Source: JAKFWF01 sp031365375 (GTDB lineage Bacteria > Pseudomonadota > Alphaproteobacteria > Rhizobiales > Hyphomicrobiaceae). From it: 35,907 nt of DNA. The position numbers were made by a program, and so were the translations under genes. The DNA lies in NCBI GenBank assembly GCA_031365375.1, contig JANLXZ010000473.1, forward strand, positions 1-35,907, written 5' to 3'. The notes beneath the pieces were generated by a model. That model made no database searches, was not told where the DNA came from, and was given only the letters and a program-made list of their open reading frames with translations. Positions within the stretch are counted from its first letter, which is position 1. The number at the start of each line of letters is the position of its first letter. Positions 7,132 to 14,628 of the stretch are shown here, piece by piece.

Positions 7132-8976
7132 ATGGCTCTTCCCGCTAAACCGCCAATATCAAGGCAAGCCCGCGCCGATCACGCCGTGCGGCGCGCACAA
7201 ATCGGCGATCTCGATGGTGCGAAGTCCGCGTTCGAAGAAGCAATTGCGTTTGACCGACGCAATCCAGACCTGCTGTTCAATTTAGCAATCGTCGAAGAGC
7301 AACGCGGCAATGCCGACGGGGCGGCTTCGCGCTTATCGCAGTTGCTCGACCTCAAACCGAACTATCCCCAGGCGGCGAGCCGACTGTCGAGGCTGCTCGC
7401 CCGGTTTCAGATTTCAGAACTTGCGCAGATCTCAGCGGGCGGTCTGAAAGCGGCGATCCTGACACCAGGGACCGGGCAGCAACCATTGGTCGACACGGCG
7501 TTTGCATGGATCTTTAGCCAAAAGCCGCCGCTGGCCGCATTGGTGGAAAGATTGCAATTCGATCCGAGTGACACGCTCGCGACGGGCCGGGCTTTCCTCG
7601 ATAGCCTGACAACTGACAACCAACTTCTAGTAATCGCCCTACGTGCCGGTATCGTCAGAAACCCTTTACAGGAAATGGCACTGACCGGCGTGCGCGCAAT
7701 GCTGCTGCTCGAGTGCGATGCTGGGCGGTTTGAGGATCGTTTGCTGACGGAGTTAGCCGTCGCGCTGTTGGCACAGGGCTGCAATAACGATCACGCCTGG
7801 GCCGAAACGTCAGCGGAGACGGGCGCACTGGGTGCCCTTGCGATCGATCGCCAAAAGCTAATCGGTGGCGACATCGAAACATCGCGCCGGTTTCTTCTGC
7901 GTGCTCTCTACCGGCCACTGGACCAGATCGTTACGCCGCCATTGAGCATTGATGAAGCTCGTCGTCTCAAGCCCAGAATTTTACGAGACACGGCCGTTCC
8001 GCATCTCGAAGCCCTACAACGTCAACGCACATTTGCGCGAGACATTCCCGTCTTGAAACCGTTTGCGGATGCGACATCGCGCAGAGTAGCAGGGCAATAC
8101 GAGGAGGCTCCCTACCCGCGTTGGCAGAGCCTGCACCGATCGCAGGCTGGCAGCCTCAAACGAGCGCTCTCGCAGCATTTTCCAATCGACAAGCTGGCCT
8201 TCATGGATGGCTCTTTCGACGTACTGATCGCTGGTTGCGGAACCGGCCAGCAGGCATTGCAATCATCGACTGCTTACGGGCCGAACGCACGGCTTGTGGC
8301 AATGGATCTGTCGGCCGCCAGTCTTGGTTACGCGACTGACATGGCCACGGTCCATGCGATCGACAACGTAACGTTTGTGCAAGGCGACTTACTCGATTGC
8401 GGCTCGTTGGATCGCACCTTCGACATCATCGAGTGCGTCGGCGTGCTCCACCACATGGCCGACTGGCGGGCGGGATGGGCGGGCCTGCTTCACCAGCTCA
8501 AGCCGGGCGGCCTCATGTACGTCGGCCTCTACAGCGCGATTTCGAGAACTAATTTGCGAACACTTCGCAGCGAGCCGAACTATCCGGGTCCAAGCTGCAG
8601 CAATGACGCTGCGCGCAGATACCGTCATGAACTCATCATGCGACCAGAGGGCTCGCCAGGTAGCGAGCTGAAAATCAGCCGCGACTTCTACGCCCTCAAC
8701 GCCTTCCGCGATCTCGTTCTGCACGAAAGCGAGGCACACGTAACGTTAGAGGAGATCGCCGAATTTCTCGGTCGAAATCGATTGATGTTTCGCGGCTTCA
8801 CCGTCGAGCCGCAGATTGCCACCGAATTTACCGCCGAATTTCCAGGTCGGCCGTTGCCAGGTTCATTGAATGACTGGTCCGCATTCGAGCGCGATCATCC
8901 GCGCACGTTCGATGGCATGTACCGTTTCTGGGTGACACGTGAGAACGGATCCGCCCCGCAAACGCCTTGCGCTTAG
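7132..8976 (+). CDS. TPR repeat protein fused to a class I SAM methyltransferase
   Basis: A 614-residue soluble fusion. Residues about 15-95 carry two or three TPR-like helices (RRAQIGDLDGAKSAFEEAIAFDRRNPDLLFNLA and the next repeat). Residues 100-310 are helical without a clear family. The C-terminal domain starts after the YEEAPYPRW motif (323-331), with a SAM-binding loop DVLIAGCGTGQQ (GCGTG at 368-372), an acidic ribose contact near VAMDLSAASLGYA and a post-I motif IIECVGVLHHMADW. Family knowledge: this TPR plus YEExPYPRW architecture recurs in alphaproteobacteria and is annotated only as methyltransferase; protein or small-molecule target is unknown. The ATG at 7132 lies inside a weak GAGCGCGG context. 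Two DedA genes follow. Confidence 0.85.
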   Translation: MALPAKPPISRQARADHAVRRAQIGDLDGAKSAFEEAIAFDRRNPDLLFNLAIVEEQRGNADGAASRLSQLLDLKPNYPQAASRLSRLLARFQISELAQISAGGLKAAILTPGTGQQPLVDTAFAWIFSQKPPLAALVERLQFDPSDTLATGRAFLDSLTTDNQLLVIALRAGIVRNPLQEMALTGVRAMLLLECDAGRFEDRLLTELAVALLAQGCNNDHAWAETSAETGALGALAIDRQKLIGGDIETSRRFLLRALYRPLDQIVTPPLSIDEARRLKPRILRDTAVPHLEALQRQRTFARDIPVLKPFADATSRRVAGQYEEAPYPRWQSLHRSQAGSLKRALSQHFPIDKLAFMDGSFDVLIAGCGTGQQALQSSTAYGPNARLVAMDLSAASLGYATDMATVHAIDNVTFVQGDLLDCGSLDRTFDIIECVGVLHHMADWRAGWAGLLHQLKPGGLMYVGLYSAISRTNLRTLRSEPNYPGPSCSNDAARRYRHELIMRPEGSPGSELKISRDFYALNAFRDLVLHESEAHVTLEEIAEFLGRNRLMFRGFTVEPQIATEFTAEFPGRPLPGSLNDWSAFERDHPRTFDGMYRFWVTRENGSAPQTPCA

Positions 8977-9034
8977 TGGAGTTTGCCCCTAGCACACCTC
9001 GACCCCTACCCAGTTTAACCACCAGAGAGCCTTG

Positions 9035-9562
9035 ATGAGCATCGCCGAGTACGCCAACGTTGTCGTCGAGTTCGTCAAAAATCACGAGACTATGGCTGCT
9101 CCAATCGTGTTCGCACTGGCGTTCGGCGAAAGCCTGGCATTCCTTTCATTGCTGCTTCCAGCATCGGTCATCCTGCTCGGCGTCGGGGGGCTGTTGGGAG
9201 CGAGCGGTATCCCCCTGGTGCCGGTCTTTTTCGCGGGCGCCATCGGCAGCATTCTGGGCTACGGCATTTCTTATTACCTCGGACTGTACTTCAAAGACTC
9301 GATGCATAAGATTTGGCCGTTTACGACGCATCCCGACATGATTCCACGCAGCAAGGCTCTCTTTGACAAATGGGGAGCGCTCGGCGTTTTCATGGGTCAT
9401 TTCTTCGGGCCCGTCCGCGCGGTTATTCCCGTGGTGGCTGGCATGTATCAGTTGCAGCCTATTAAATTTTGGACAGCCAACATCATCTCGTCATGCCTTT
9501 GGTCTTTTGGCATTCTGGCGCCTGGAGCATTGGGACTTAAGTTTTTCGGATTCATGGGGTGA
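9035..9562 (+). CDS. DedA family membrane protein (first of a tandem pair)
   Basis: A 175-residue protein with four to five hydrophobic segments and the DedA/SNARE-associated (VTT) domain. Family features visible are the FGESLAFLSLLLPAS re-entrant segment, GAIGSILGYGISYYLG, and the conserved HFFGPVRAVIPVVAG, whose arginine is essential in characterised DedA proteins. Relatives act in membrane homeostasis, flip polyprenyl-phosphate or phospholipids, and contribute to resistance to cationic peptides and pH stress. The ATG at 9035 is chosen over the adjacent TTG. Its last codons overlap the next DedA gene by 4 bases (GTGA), so the two are translationally coupled and may function together. Confidence 0.9.
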   Translation: MSIAEYANVVVEFVKNHETMAAPIVFALAFGESLAFLSLLLPASVILLGVGGLLGASGIPLVPVFFAGAIGSILGYGISYYLGLYFKDSMHKIWPFTTHPDMIPRSKALFDKWGALGVFMGHFFGPVRAVIPVVAGMYQLQPIKFWTANIISSCLWSFGILAPGALGLKFFGFMG

Positions 9563-10092
9563 ACGGCGCCATCTGGGTTGCAATCGAGAACCGCGAGCAA
9601 ATTCTCACACTCGTGCGTGCCCATGCCTATCTTGCACTACCGCTGGTCTTCAGCATCGGCCTGCTGAAAAGCATCGTGCTGATCAGTATGTTCATTCCCT
9701 CGACCGCAATGTTCGTGGCGGCCGCTGCAGCATACGGCGCAAGCGGTGGTGCCTTCGCACCCTTGTGGCTCGCTGCCGCAGCCGGTGCGACCGCCGGCGA
9801 TGCACTCGGCTATGCCTTCGGTCATCATTACCGGTACGGCGTAGCCGCGATCTGGCCGATGTCCCAAGCGCCCGACTTGCTGCCAAAAGGCGAAGTTTTG
9901 TTCAAACAATGGGCCGTGGGCAGCGTTCTCGGTGCCAAATTCGTGTGGGGCGTTCGCCCGTTCATACCCGTCATTGCCGGCATATACCGCATGCCCTTCG
10001 CACTATTCTTGAGTGCCACCTCGCTGTCATCGATGGTTTGGGCAGGCATCGGCATGGGCGCGGGTTTCGGACTGTGGCGTCTGTGGAGTTGA
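9559..10092 (+). CDS. DedA family membrane protein (second of a tandem pair)
   Basis: A 177-residue DedA-type protein with a GTG start nested in the previous stop (GTGA). It keeps the family layout: a hydrophobic re-entrant segment FSIGLLKSIVLISMFIPST, GATAGDALGYAFGHHYRYG, and a variant of the arginine motif, KFVWGVRPFIPVIAG. It differs from its neighbour by replacing the usual E of the first re-entrant segment (FGES in the partner) with LLKS, so the two are diverged paralogues rather than recent copies. The same membrane-lipid carrier or homeostasis role is expected; a heteromeric pair is inference. Confidence 0.87.
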   Translation: MNGAIWVAIENREQILTLVRAHAYLALPLVFSIGLLKSIVLISMFIPSTAMFVAAAAAYGASGGAFAPLWLAAAAGATAGDALGYAFGHHYRYGVAAIWPMSQAPDLLPKGEVLFKQWAVGSVLGAKFVWGVRPFIPVIAGIYRMPFALFLSATSLSSMVWAGIGMGAGFGLWRLWS

Positions 10093-10183
10093 CGGCGGGG
10101 ATCAGCATCGCCTACACGGTGTCTTGATATTCGCTGCGGGGGTTGCCTCGACGCGCTAGATAGCTGCATTCGAGGATACGACA

Positions 10184-10366
10184 ATGGCTGCCAGATCATC
10201 ACGCTCCGCCCGCAACGTCGAAACACGCAAGAAGAAAGCTCGTCGTGCGGCTCCTCGCGCAAAAGTCACGCGCAATCAGGGCAACACGGCCGGTGTGCGC
10301 AAGCAGTTGAAGAAGCTAGCTGGCAAGAGCCGGTCTTCCGCAGTAGCGGTCGCTGCAAAGGCCTGA
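10184..10366 (+). CDS. very basic 60-residue protein, unknown
   Basis: A 60-residue protein made of Lys, Arg, Ala and Ser, with about a third basic residues and a single acidic one (E13). It resembles the lysine/alanine-rich tails of bacterial histone-H1-like proteins and may bind nucleic acid or be a ribosome-associated peptide. No domain is recognised. The ATG at 10184 has a clear ribosome site GAGGA seven bases upstream, and a good Rho-independent terminator follows 40 bases after the stop. Both support a real, separately terminated gene. Function is inference from composition only. Confidence 0.65.
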   Translation: MAARSSRSARNVETRKKKARRAAPRAKVTRNQGNTAGVRKQLKKLAGKSRSSAVAVAAKA

Positions 10367-10404
10367 GCAGCCGGCGTCTGCCCCAATTTAATTGACGAAA
10401 GACT

Positions 10405-10437
10405 AGCGCGACCCGCCACCGGGTATGCGCTATTTTT
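10405..10437 (+). terminator. Rho-independent terminator after the basic small protein
   Basis: Arms AGCGC-G-ACCC and GGGT-AT-GCGCT enclose a 6-base loop, and the stem is followed by ATTTTTGTT. This is a convincing intrinsic terminator 39 bases past the stop of the 60-residue protein gene, separating it from the AI-2E transporter gene. Confidence 0.75.
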
Positions 10438-10626
10438 GTTGTGCGACGGCAGTCACCGTGATGGGCGCAAGTTCGCTCAGGGTCGTCGCAAATAAAGTCC
10501 GATTGCGGGGTGATGTGCTCTCCAAACACGGGGCGAGCGGCGCTTGCCAGTTGGTCGTCGACGGGAACTCCTAGCAGGTTCAGTCGTCATAACACAGCGA
10601 CACATGCCAACCGTGCGGAGAACAGG

Positions 10627-11706
10627 GTGAAGCCAGTTACCGAAAATAACGCCTCATCCGATGCGATCTTCATCCGGCGGGTCATCATGGTATTCGGGCT
10701 TGCCATCGGCTTCGCCACCGTTTGGTTCCTGTCCGACCTGTTGTTGCTGTTGTTCGGGTCTGTGCTTTTCGCAATGTTCCTAAAGGCTCTCGCACGGCAA
10801 CTGATGAAGTTCGGACTGAGCGAGAGATTGGCATTAGTTTCAGCTGGCCTATCTTTTTTTCTAATTATAATCGGCGTCGTTGGATTCTTCGGTGCTGAAC
10901 TCGCCCAGCAATTCCAAGAGTTGGCCAAAACTCTGTCCGTGACGACAAGCCGCTTCATGCAAGAGTTCGAATCTGGGGCGTTCGGAGAATGGCTGAAAAA
11001 CCTCAACCCGGCATCTGGGCTACAGAGCCTCATTCCACGCGTTGTAGCCTGGAGCGCCTCCGTCATGGGAGCATTTGTGAGCCTTGCGCTGGTGATCATT
11101 GGCGGGCTGTACATCGCTGCCAACTCGCGCTCACATTTTAATGGCCTGATGACACTTATACCGCCCGCTTATCGCGCCAACGTACGAGCCACATTCCACG
11201 ATTCCGGCGAGGCTCTCGATCGTTGGCTTGCTGGGCAACTGATCGCCATGGTGTTGGTTGGGATCTTGACGGGCGCGGGTCTGTGGTTCGTCGGCGTACC
11301 CTTGGCACTCGCTCTCGGCCTTTTGGCAGGGCTTCTCAATTTTATTCCATATGTCGGCACTCTCACGGCTGCGATTGTCACCATTGTCATTACGGCGGGC
11401 CAAGGTTGGCAAGTGATGCTCTGGGCGGCGGGTGTCATGTTTGTTGTTCAACAGTTCGAAAGTTATGTCATCACACCCTTCGTGGTTGGTCGCCGCGTGT
11501 TCATCACGCCCGCAGTTGGACTTTATGCAATCATCGCAATGGGCATTTTGCTTGGCCCACTCGGAGTGCTCTTTGGCTTTCCACTCGTGATCGTCGCCGA
11601 CACCGCGATCCGTCGGCTTTACGTGCGTGACGCATTGGACGAACCCATCGACATTTTGGGTGAGCCGGCGAAAAGATCGGAACAAGCGGTGAAGGACCAA
11701 AAATGA
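10627..11706 (+). CDS. AI-2E family transporter
   Basis: A 359-residue membrane protein of the AI-2E exporter/UPF0118 family (PerM/TqsA-like). Eight or so hydrophobic segments are visible, with the family-typical long soluble loop between the third and fourth (residues about 90-170) and the conserved C-terminal half: GLLNFIPYVGTLTAAIVTIVI, then QQFESYVITPFVVGRRVFITPAVGL. The N-P/F-I-P-Y-x-G and E-x-x-x-x-P signatures are intact. Family members export small molecules or act as Na+/H+ antiporters; export of autoinducer-2 has been shown only for some. The GTG at 10627 has CGGAG six bases upstream; longer reading from 10510 adds a non-conserved hydrophilic tail, so it is rejected. Confidence 0.9.
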   Translation: MKPVTENNASSDAIFIRRVIMVFGLAIGFATVWFLSDLLLLLFGSVLFAMFLKALARQLMKFGLSERLALVSAGLSFFLIIIGVVGFFGAELAQQFQELAKTLSVTTSRFMQEFESGAFGEWLKNLNPASGLQSLIPRVVAWSASVMGAFVSLALVIIGGLYIAANSRSHFNGLMTLIPPAYRANVRATFHDSGEALDRWLAGQLIAMVLVGILTGAGLWFVGVPLALALGLLAGLLNFIPYVGTLTAAIVTIVITAGQGWQVMLWAAGVMFVVQQFESYVITPFVVGRRVFITPAVGLYAIIAMGILLGPLGVLFGFPLVIVADTAIRRLYVRDALDEPIDILGEPAKRSEQAVKDQK

Positions 11707-11732
11707 CTTGAGCGGATTGGGTTACGTCTGCC

Positions 11733-13208
11733 TTAAATCCCCAGCTTCGCCTTCAAGATCTCGTTGACGGCGGCGGGTGCCGCCTTGCCACCGGTCTGCT
11801 TCATGACCTGGCCGACGAACCAGCCGAGCATCGTCGGCTTAGCTTTCACCGCCTCGACCTTATCCGGGTTGGCGGCAATGATCTCGTCGCATGCTTTTTC
11901 GATCGCGCCGCTGTCGGTGACCTGTTTCATGCCGCGCTTTTCGACGATCTCGGCCGGATCGCCGCCTTCGGACCAGATGATCTCGAACACATCCTTCGCG
12001 ATCTTGCCGGAAATGGTGCCGTTGCTGATCAGCCCGACAAGGCTGCTAAGTTGAGCGGCGCTCACCGGCGATTGGGCGACACCTTTGTTCTCTTTGTTCA
12101 AGCGGCCAAACAACTCGTTGATGACCCAATTGGCCGCCGTTTTGCCGGCACGACCTTTAGCCACTACTTCAAAATAATCGGCATTCTCGCGCTCGGTGAC
12201 AAGCACGCTCGCGTCATAGAGTGACAGCCCGAGATCCTTCATGAACCGCGCCTTCTTGGCGTCAGGCAATTCGGGTAACTGGCTCTTGAGGTCGGCGATG
12301 AAGGCCGGCTTTAGCTCGAGCGGGAGCAAGTCAGGATCGGGGAAATAGCGGTAGTCGTGAGCCTCCTCCTTCGAGCGCATCGAGCGCGTCTCGCCCTTGG
12401 CCGGATCGAACAATCGGGTCTCCTGGTCGATCTTGCCGCCGTCCTCGATGATCTCGATCTGGCGCCGCGCCTCGACATCGACCGACTGGCCGATGAAGCG
12501 GATCGAATTGACGTTCTTGATCTCGCAGCGGGTGCCGAGCGGTGCACCGGGTTTACGCACCGAGACGTTGACGTCGGCGCGAAGATTGCCCTTCTCCATG
12601 TCACCATCGCAGGTGCCCAGATAACGCAAAATCGTGCGCAGCTTGGTCACATAGGCCTGCGCCTGCTTGGCCGAGCGCATGTCGGGTTTCGACACGATTT
12701 CCATTAAGGCGACGCCCGAACGATTGAGGTCGACGTAGGAGAATTCGGGATGCTGGTCGTGAATTGATTTGCCGGCGTCCTGCTCCAGATGCAGCCGCTC
12801 GATGCCGATCGTCAGCGTCTCGCCGTCGACGTCGATTTCGATTTCGCCTTCGCCGACGATTGGCTGCTTGTACTGGCTGATCTGATAGCCCTGCGGCAAG
12901 TCCGGATAGAAGTAGTTTTTGCGATCGAACACGCTCTTCAAATGGATCTCCGAGTTCAACCCCAGGCCAGTGCGCACGGCCTGCGCGATGCACTCGGCGT
13001 TGATCACGGGTAACATGCCGGGCATCGCGGCATCGACCAGCGAAACGTGGCTGTTGGGCGCCGCCCCGAACTCCGTCGAGGAGCCAGAGAACAGCTTCGA
13101 GCGGCTGTTGACCTGTGCGTGCACCTCGAGGCCGACGATGACTTCCCAGTCGCCTGTCGCGCCTTTGATCATATTCGACGCTTTGCCGGATCTCGCTTTG
13201 TCGCTCAT
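11733..13208 (-). CDS. gatB: Asp-tRNA(Asn)/Glu-tRNA(Gln) amidotransferase subunit B
   Basis: A 491-residue GatB. The N-terminal catalytic cradle carries WEVIVGLEVHAQ, SKLFSGSSTEFG and the DRKNYFYPDLPQGYQISQ signature; later come LNRSGVALMEIVSKPD and RYLGTCDGDMEKGNLRADVN. The C-terminal part is the helical and YqeY-like tail domain that contacts tRNA (LGWFVGQVMKQTGGKAAPAAVNEIL). GatB phosphorylates the carboxyl of mischarged Glu-tRNA(Gln) or Asp-tRNA(Asn) and amidates it with ammonia delivered from GatA. Length is normal. gatC and gatA are not in the window; gatB is a single gene here, convergent with the AI-2E gene. Confidence 0.98.
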   Translation of the reverse strand: MSDKARSGKASNMIKGATGDWEVIVGLEVHAQVNSRSKLFSGSSTEFGAAPNSHVSLVDAAMPGMLPVINAECIAQAVRTGLGLNSEIHLKSVFDRKNYFYPDLPQGYQISQYKQPIVGEGEIEIDVDGETLTIGIERLHLEQDAGKSIHDQHPEFSYVDLNRSGVALMEIVSKPDMRSAKQAQAYVTKLRTILRYLGTCDGDMEKGNLRADVNVSVRKPGAPLGTRCEIKNVNSIRFIGQSVDVEARRQIEIIEDGGKIDQETRLFDPAKGETRSMRSKEEAHDYRYFPDPDLLPLELKPAFIADLKSQLPELPDAKKARFMKDLGLSLYDASVLVTERENADYFEVVAKGRAGKTAANWVINELFGRLNKENKGVAQSPVSAAQLSSLVGLISNGTISGKIAKDVFEIIWSEGGDPAEIVEKRGMKQVTDSGAIEKACDEIIAANPDKVEAVKAKPTMLGWFVGQVMKQTGGKAAPAAVNEILKAKLGI

Positions 13209-13355
13209 GTGTCGTGCCCTGGAAAATATGCCGTTGTGGGAGCCTACCTGAACGGGATCCTACCCAGGCGTCAACCCAGCCGGGCAAACTCAATTCCAGC
13301 AATTGTGGAACGTGAACACGTTTCAGGGATTGCCGGTACTAACCGAGGAGTGATC

Positions 13356-13556
13356 ATGTCTAGCACCCAGAAAAAACAGGGCGAAAACGATACGCTGCAC
13401 AAGGCGTTGAAGGAAACTTTTCCTGCGAGCGACCCGGTTTCCGCAAATGAAGTTGACAAAGAGGGCGTTCGTCCCGCGCATCGGAAGACGCCTATCATCG
13501 ATAAGGACTTGGTCAACGATTTGGCGAAGGAAGTTGAAGAGAAAAACCGCCAATAG
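13356..13556 (+). CDS. 66-residue TFPASDP-motif protein
   Basis: A small hydrophilic protein whose centre reads LKETFPASDPVSA, a motif I recognise from many short conserved proteins of Hyphomicrobiales that otherwise vary in sequence. The rest is charged, with an acidic/basic helical C-terminus (DLVNDLAKEVEEKNRQ). The ATG at 13356 follows a textbook GAGGAG at 5-base spacing. Longer upstream readings run into the antisense of gatB and are not credible. No function has been assigned to my knowledge; stress association is only a guess from where such genes occur. Confidence 0.75.
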   Translation: MSSTQKKQGENDTLHKALKETFPASDPVSANEVDKEGVRPAHRKTPIIDKDLVNDLAKEVEEKNRQ

Positions 13557-13581
13557 TCCGCTGATTCAAGTAGGTAGCTGA

Positions 13582-13872
13582 TTATCTTGGGAGCCTTGGT
13601 CGAACCACGAAATATCCAATCGACGCCCAAACAGTACCTAAAATCAAAAGTGCGATAAATACGCCTCCCGCTGCACGCTCGTGTCCGAGGCTAATTCCGA
13701 GAGGGATTTTGGCCAATAGTCCGACCAATGCCATTCCGGCGATCGCGGACATGAGTGCTGCTATAGGAATTTTTTGCGGCTGATTGGCTTTTGATCCCAT
13801 GTAAAGGCCGACGAGCAGCGTGGCTGGGTTGACCACAGCATAAAGCGCGATGAGTTGTATGGCAGCCGCCAT
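13582..13872 (-). CDS. small integral membrane protein, unknown
   Basis: A 96-residue protein with three hydrophobic segments (about residues 4-25, 36-57 and 68-88) separated by short basic loops, including LYMGSKANQPQK. A conserved-hypothetical inner-membrane protein without a recognised family. The ATG at 13872 is preceded by AAAGG at about 7 bases and lies 15 bases downstream of the broken TauE gene on the same strand, so it is probably the last gene of that operon. It could contribute to transport or be unrelated. Confidence 0.72.
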   Translation of the reverse strand: MAAAIQLIALYAVVNPATLLVGLYMGSKANQPQKIPIAALMSAIAGMALVGLLAKIPLGISLGHERAAGGVFIALLILGTVWASIGYFVVRPRLPR

Positions 13873-13887
13873 TCTGGGACCTTTAAG

Positions 13888-14628
13888 TCAGCGAAACGCT
13901 TGAATTACGAGCAGCGAGCCGCCGAGGATCACAACCGCATCCAGGATGTAAGTATGGGTAGAGAGCGAGATCCGCTTGGTCAATGCCCGTGCGATAAAGG
14001 CGCCGGGCAACGCACAGACCCCGATCAAAATTGCCATAATCCAGGATGCCCACGGCAGCGCCCCCGCGGTTTGGAATACGAGAGTTTTCACAACCCCTAC
14101 CAGCAACGACACACCGGCGTCGGTGGCGATTACCGCCACGCCTTCGAGGCCGCCTGCCATTAGGATCGACAGCAGCACGACGCCGGCACCCGACGTACCG
14201 CCGACAATCGCTCCATAGCCTATTCCAGCAATGACAAGCCCACGCTCGGACAACGCCCCAAAATGCGCTCACAGAAGGCGCCGTAATGGCACGAGTGTGA
14301 TCAGCACGAGCCCAATCAAAAGTGCTGCACGTGGTCCCGACAATAACGTGTATCCGTAGGCGCTCAGAATGCACAATGGGATCGCAGCCAGCCCCACGAG
14401 CATCGCCTTGCGCGCATCGAAGCTTGGCCAGTACGCGGCCAAGCGGCTGCCGTTGGTGAAGAGCGCTGACAGCCCAATCACCGGTACAACCGCCTGCGCA
14501 CCGATGATCGGAACCAGTACCAGCGGCATCAACAGACCCGTACCATAGCCCGCCACGCCGCCAATGATCGATGCAACGAACGCCGTCACGCCGACTGCGA
14601 CAAACTGCAGAAGCGTGACGTCACTCAT
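13888..14628 (-). pseudogene. TauE/SafE family exporter split by an in-frame TGA
   Basis: Two halves of one TauE/SafE (sulfite/organosulfonate exporter, UPF0721) membrane protein lie in the same frame. The N-terminal half (14628-14269, about 119 residues) has VASIIGGVAGYGTGLLMPLVLVPIIGA, the family's glycine-rich repeat. The C-terminal half (from 14253 to 13888) has GYGAIVGGTSGAGVVLLSILMAGGLEGVAVIATDA, the second copy. Between them a single TGA at 14271-14269 stops translation after PLRRLL; reading through gives AHFGALSERGLVIAG, which aligns with intact relatives. A CGA-to-TGA or TGC-to-TGA change would explain it. The TTG at 14253 might restart translation. The ATG at 14628 overlaps the DMFase-like stop by one base, so the gene is coupled. 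Either a recent pseudogene, a sequencing error, or a functional split pair. Confidence 0.8.

Noticed and set aside
9363..10127. 254-codon plus-strand ORF overlapping both DedA genes
   Set aside because: Arginine- and cysteine-rich out-of-frame translation; the DedA frames have clear family motifs instead.
11131..11700. 189-codon minus-strand ORF within the AI-2E gene
   Set aside because: Rich in His, Asp and Asn with no domain; opposite strand of a well-supported membrane protein.
12601..13302. Long minus-strand ORF of 233 codons overlapping the start of gatB
   Set aside because: Low-complexity arginine-rich frame antisense or out of frame to the strongly supported GatB; a GC-rich shadow.
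14269..14271. TGA in TauE as a selenocysteine codon
   Set aside because: No SECIS-like hairpin is evident just downstream, and TauE proteins are not known selenoproteins; a mutation or sequencing error is simpler.
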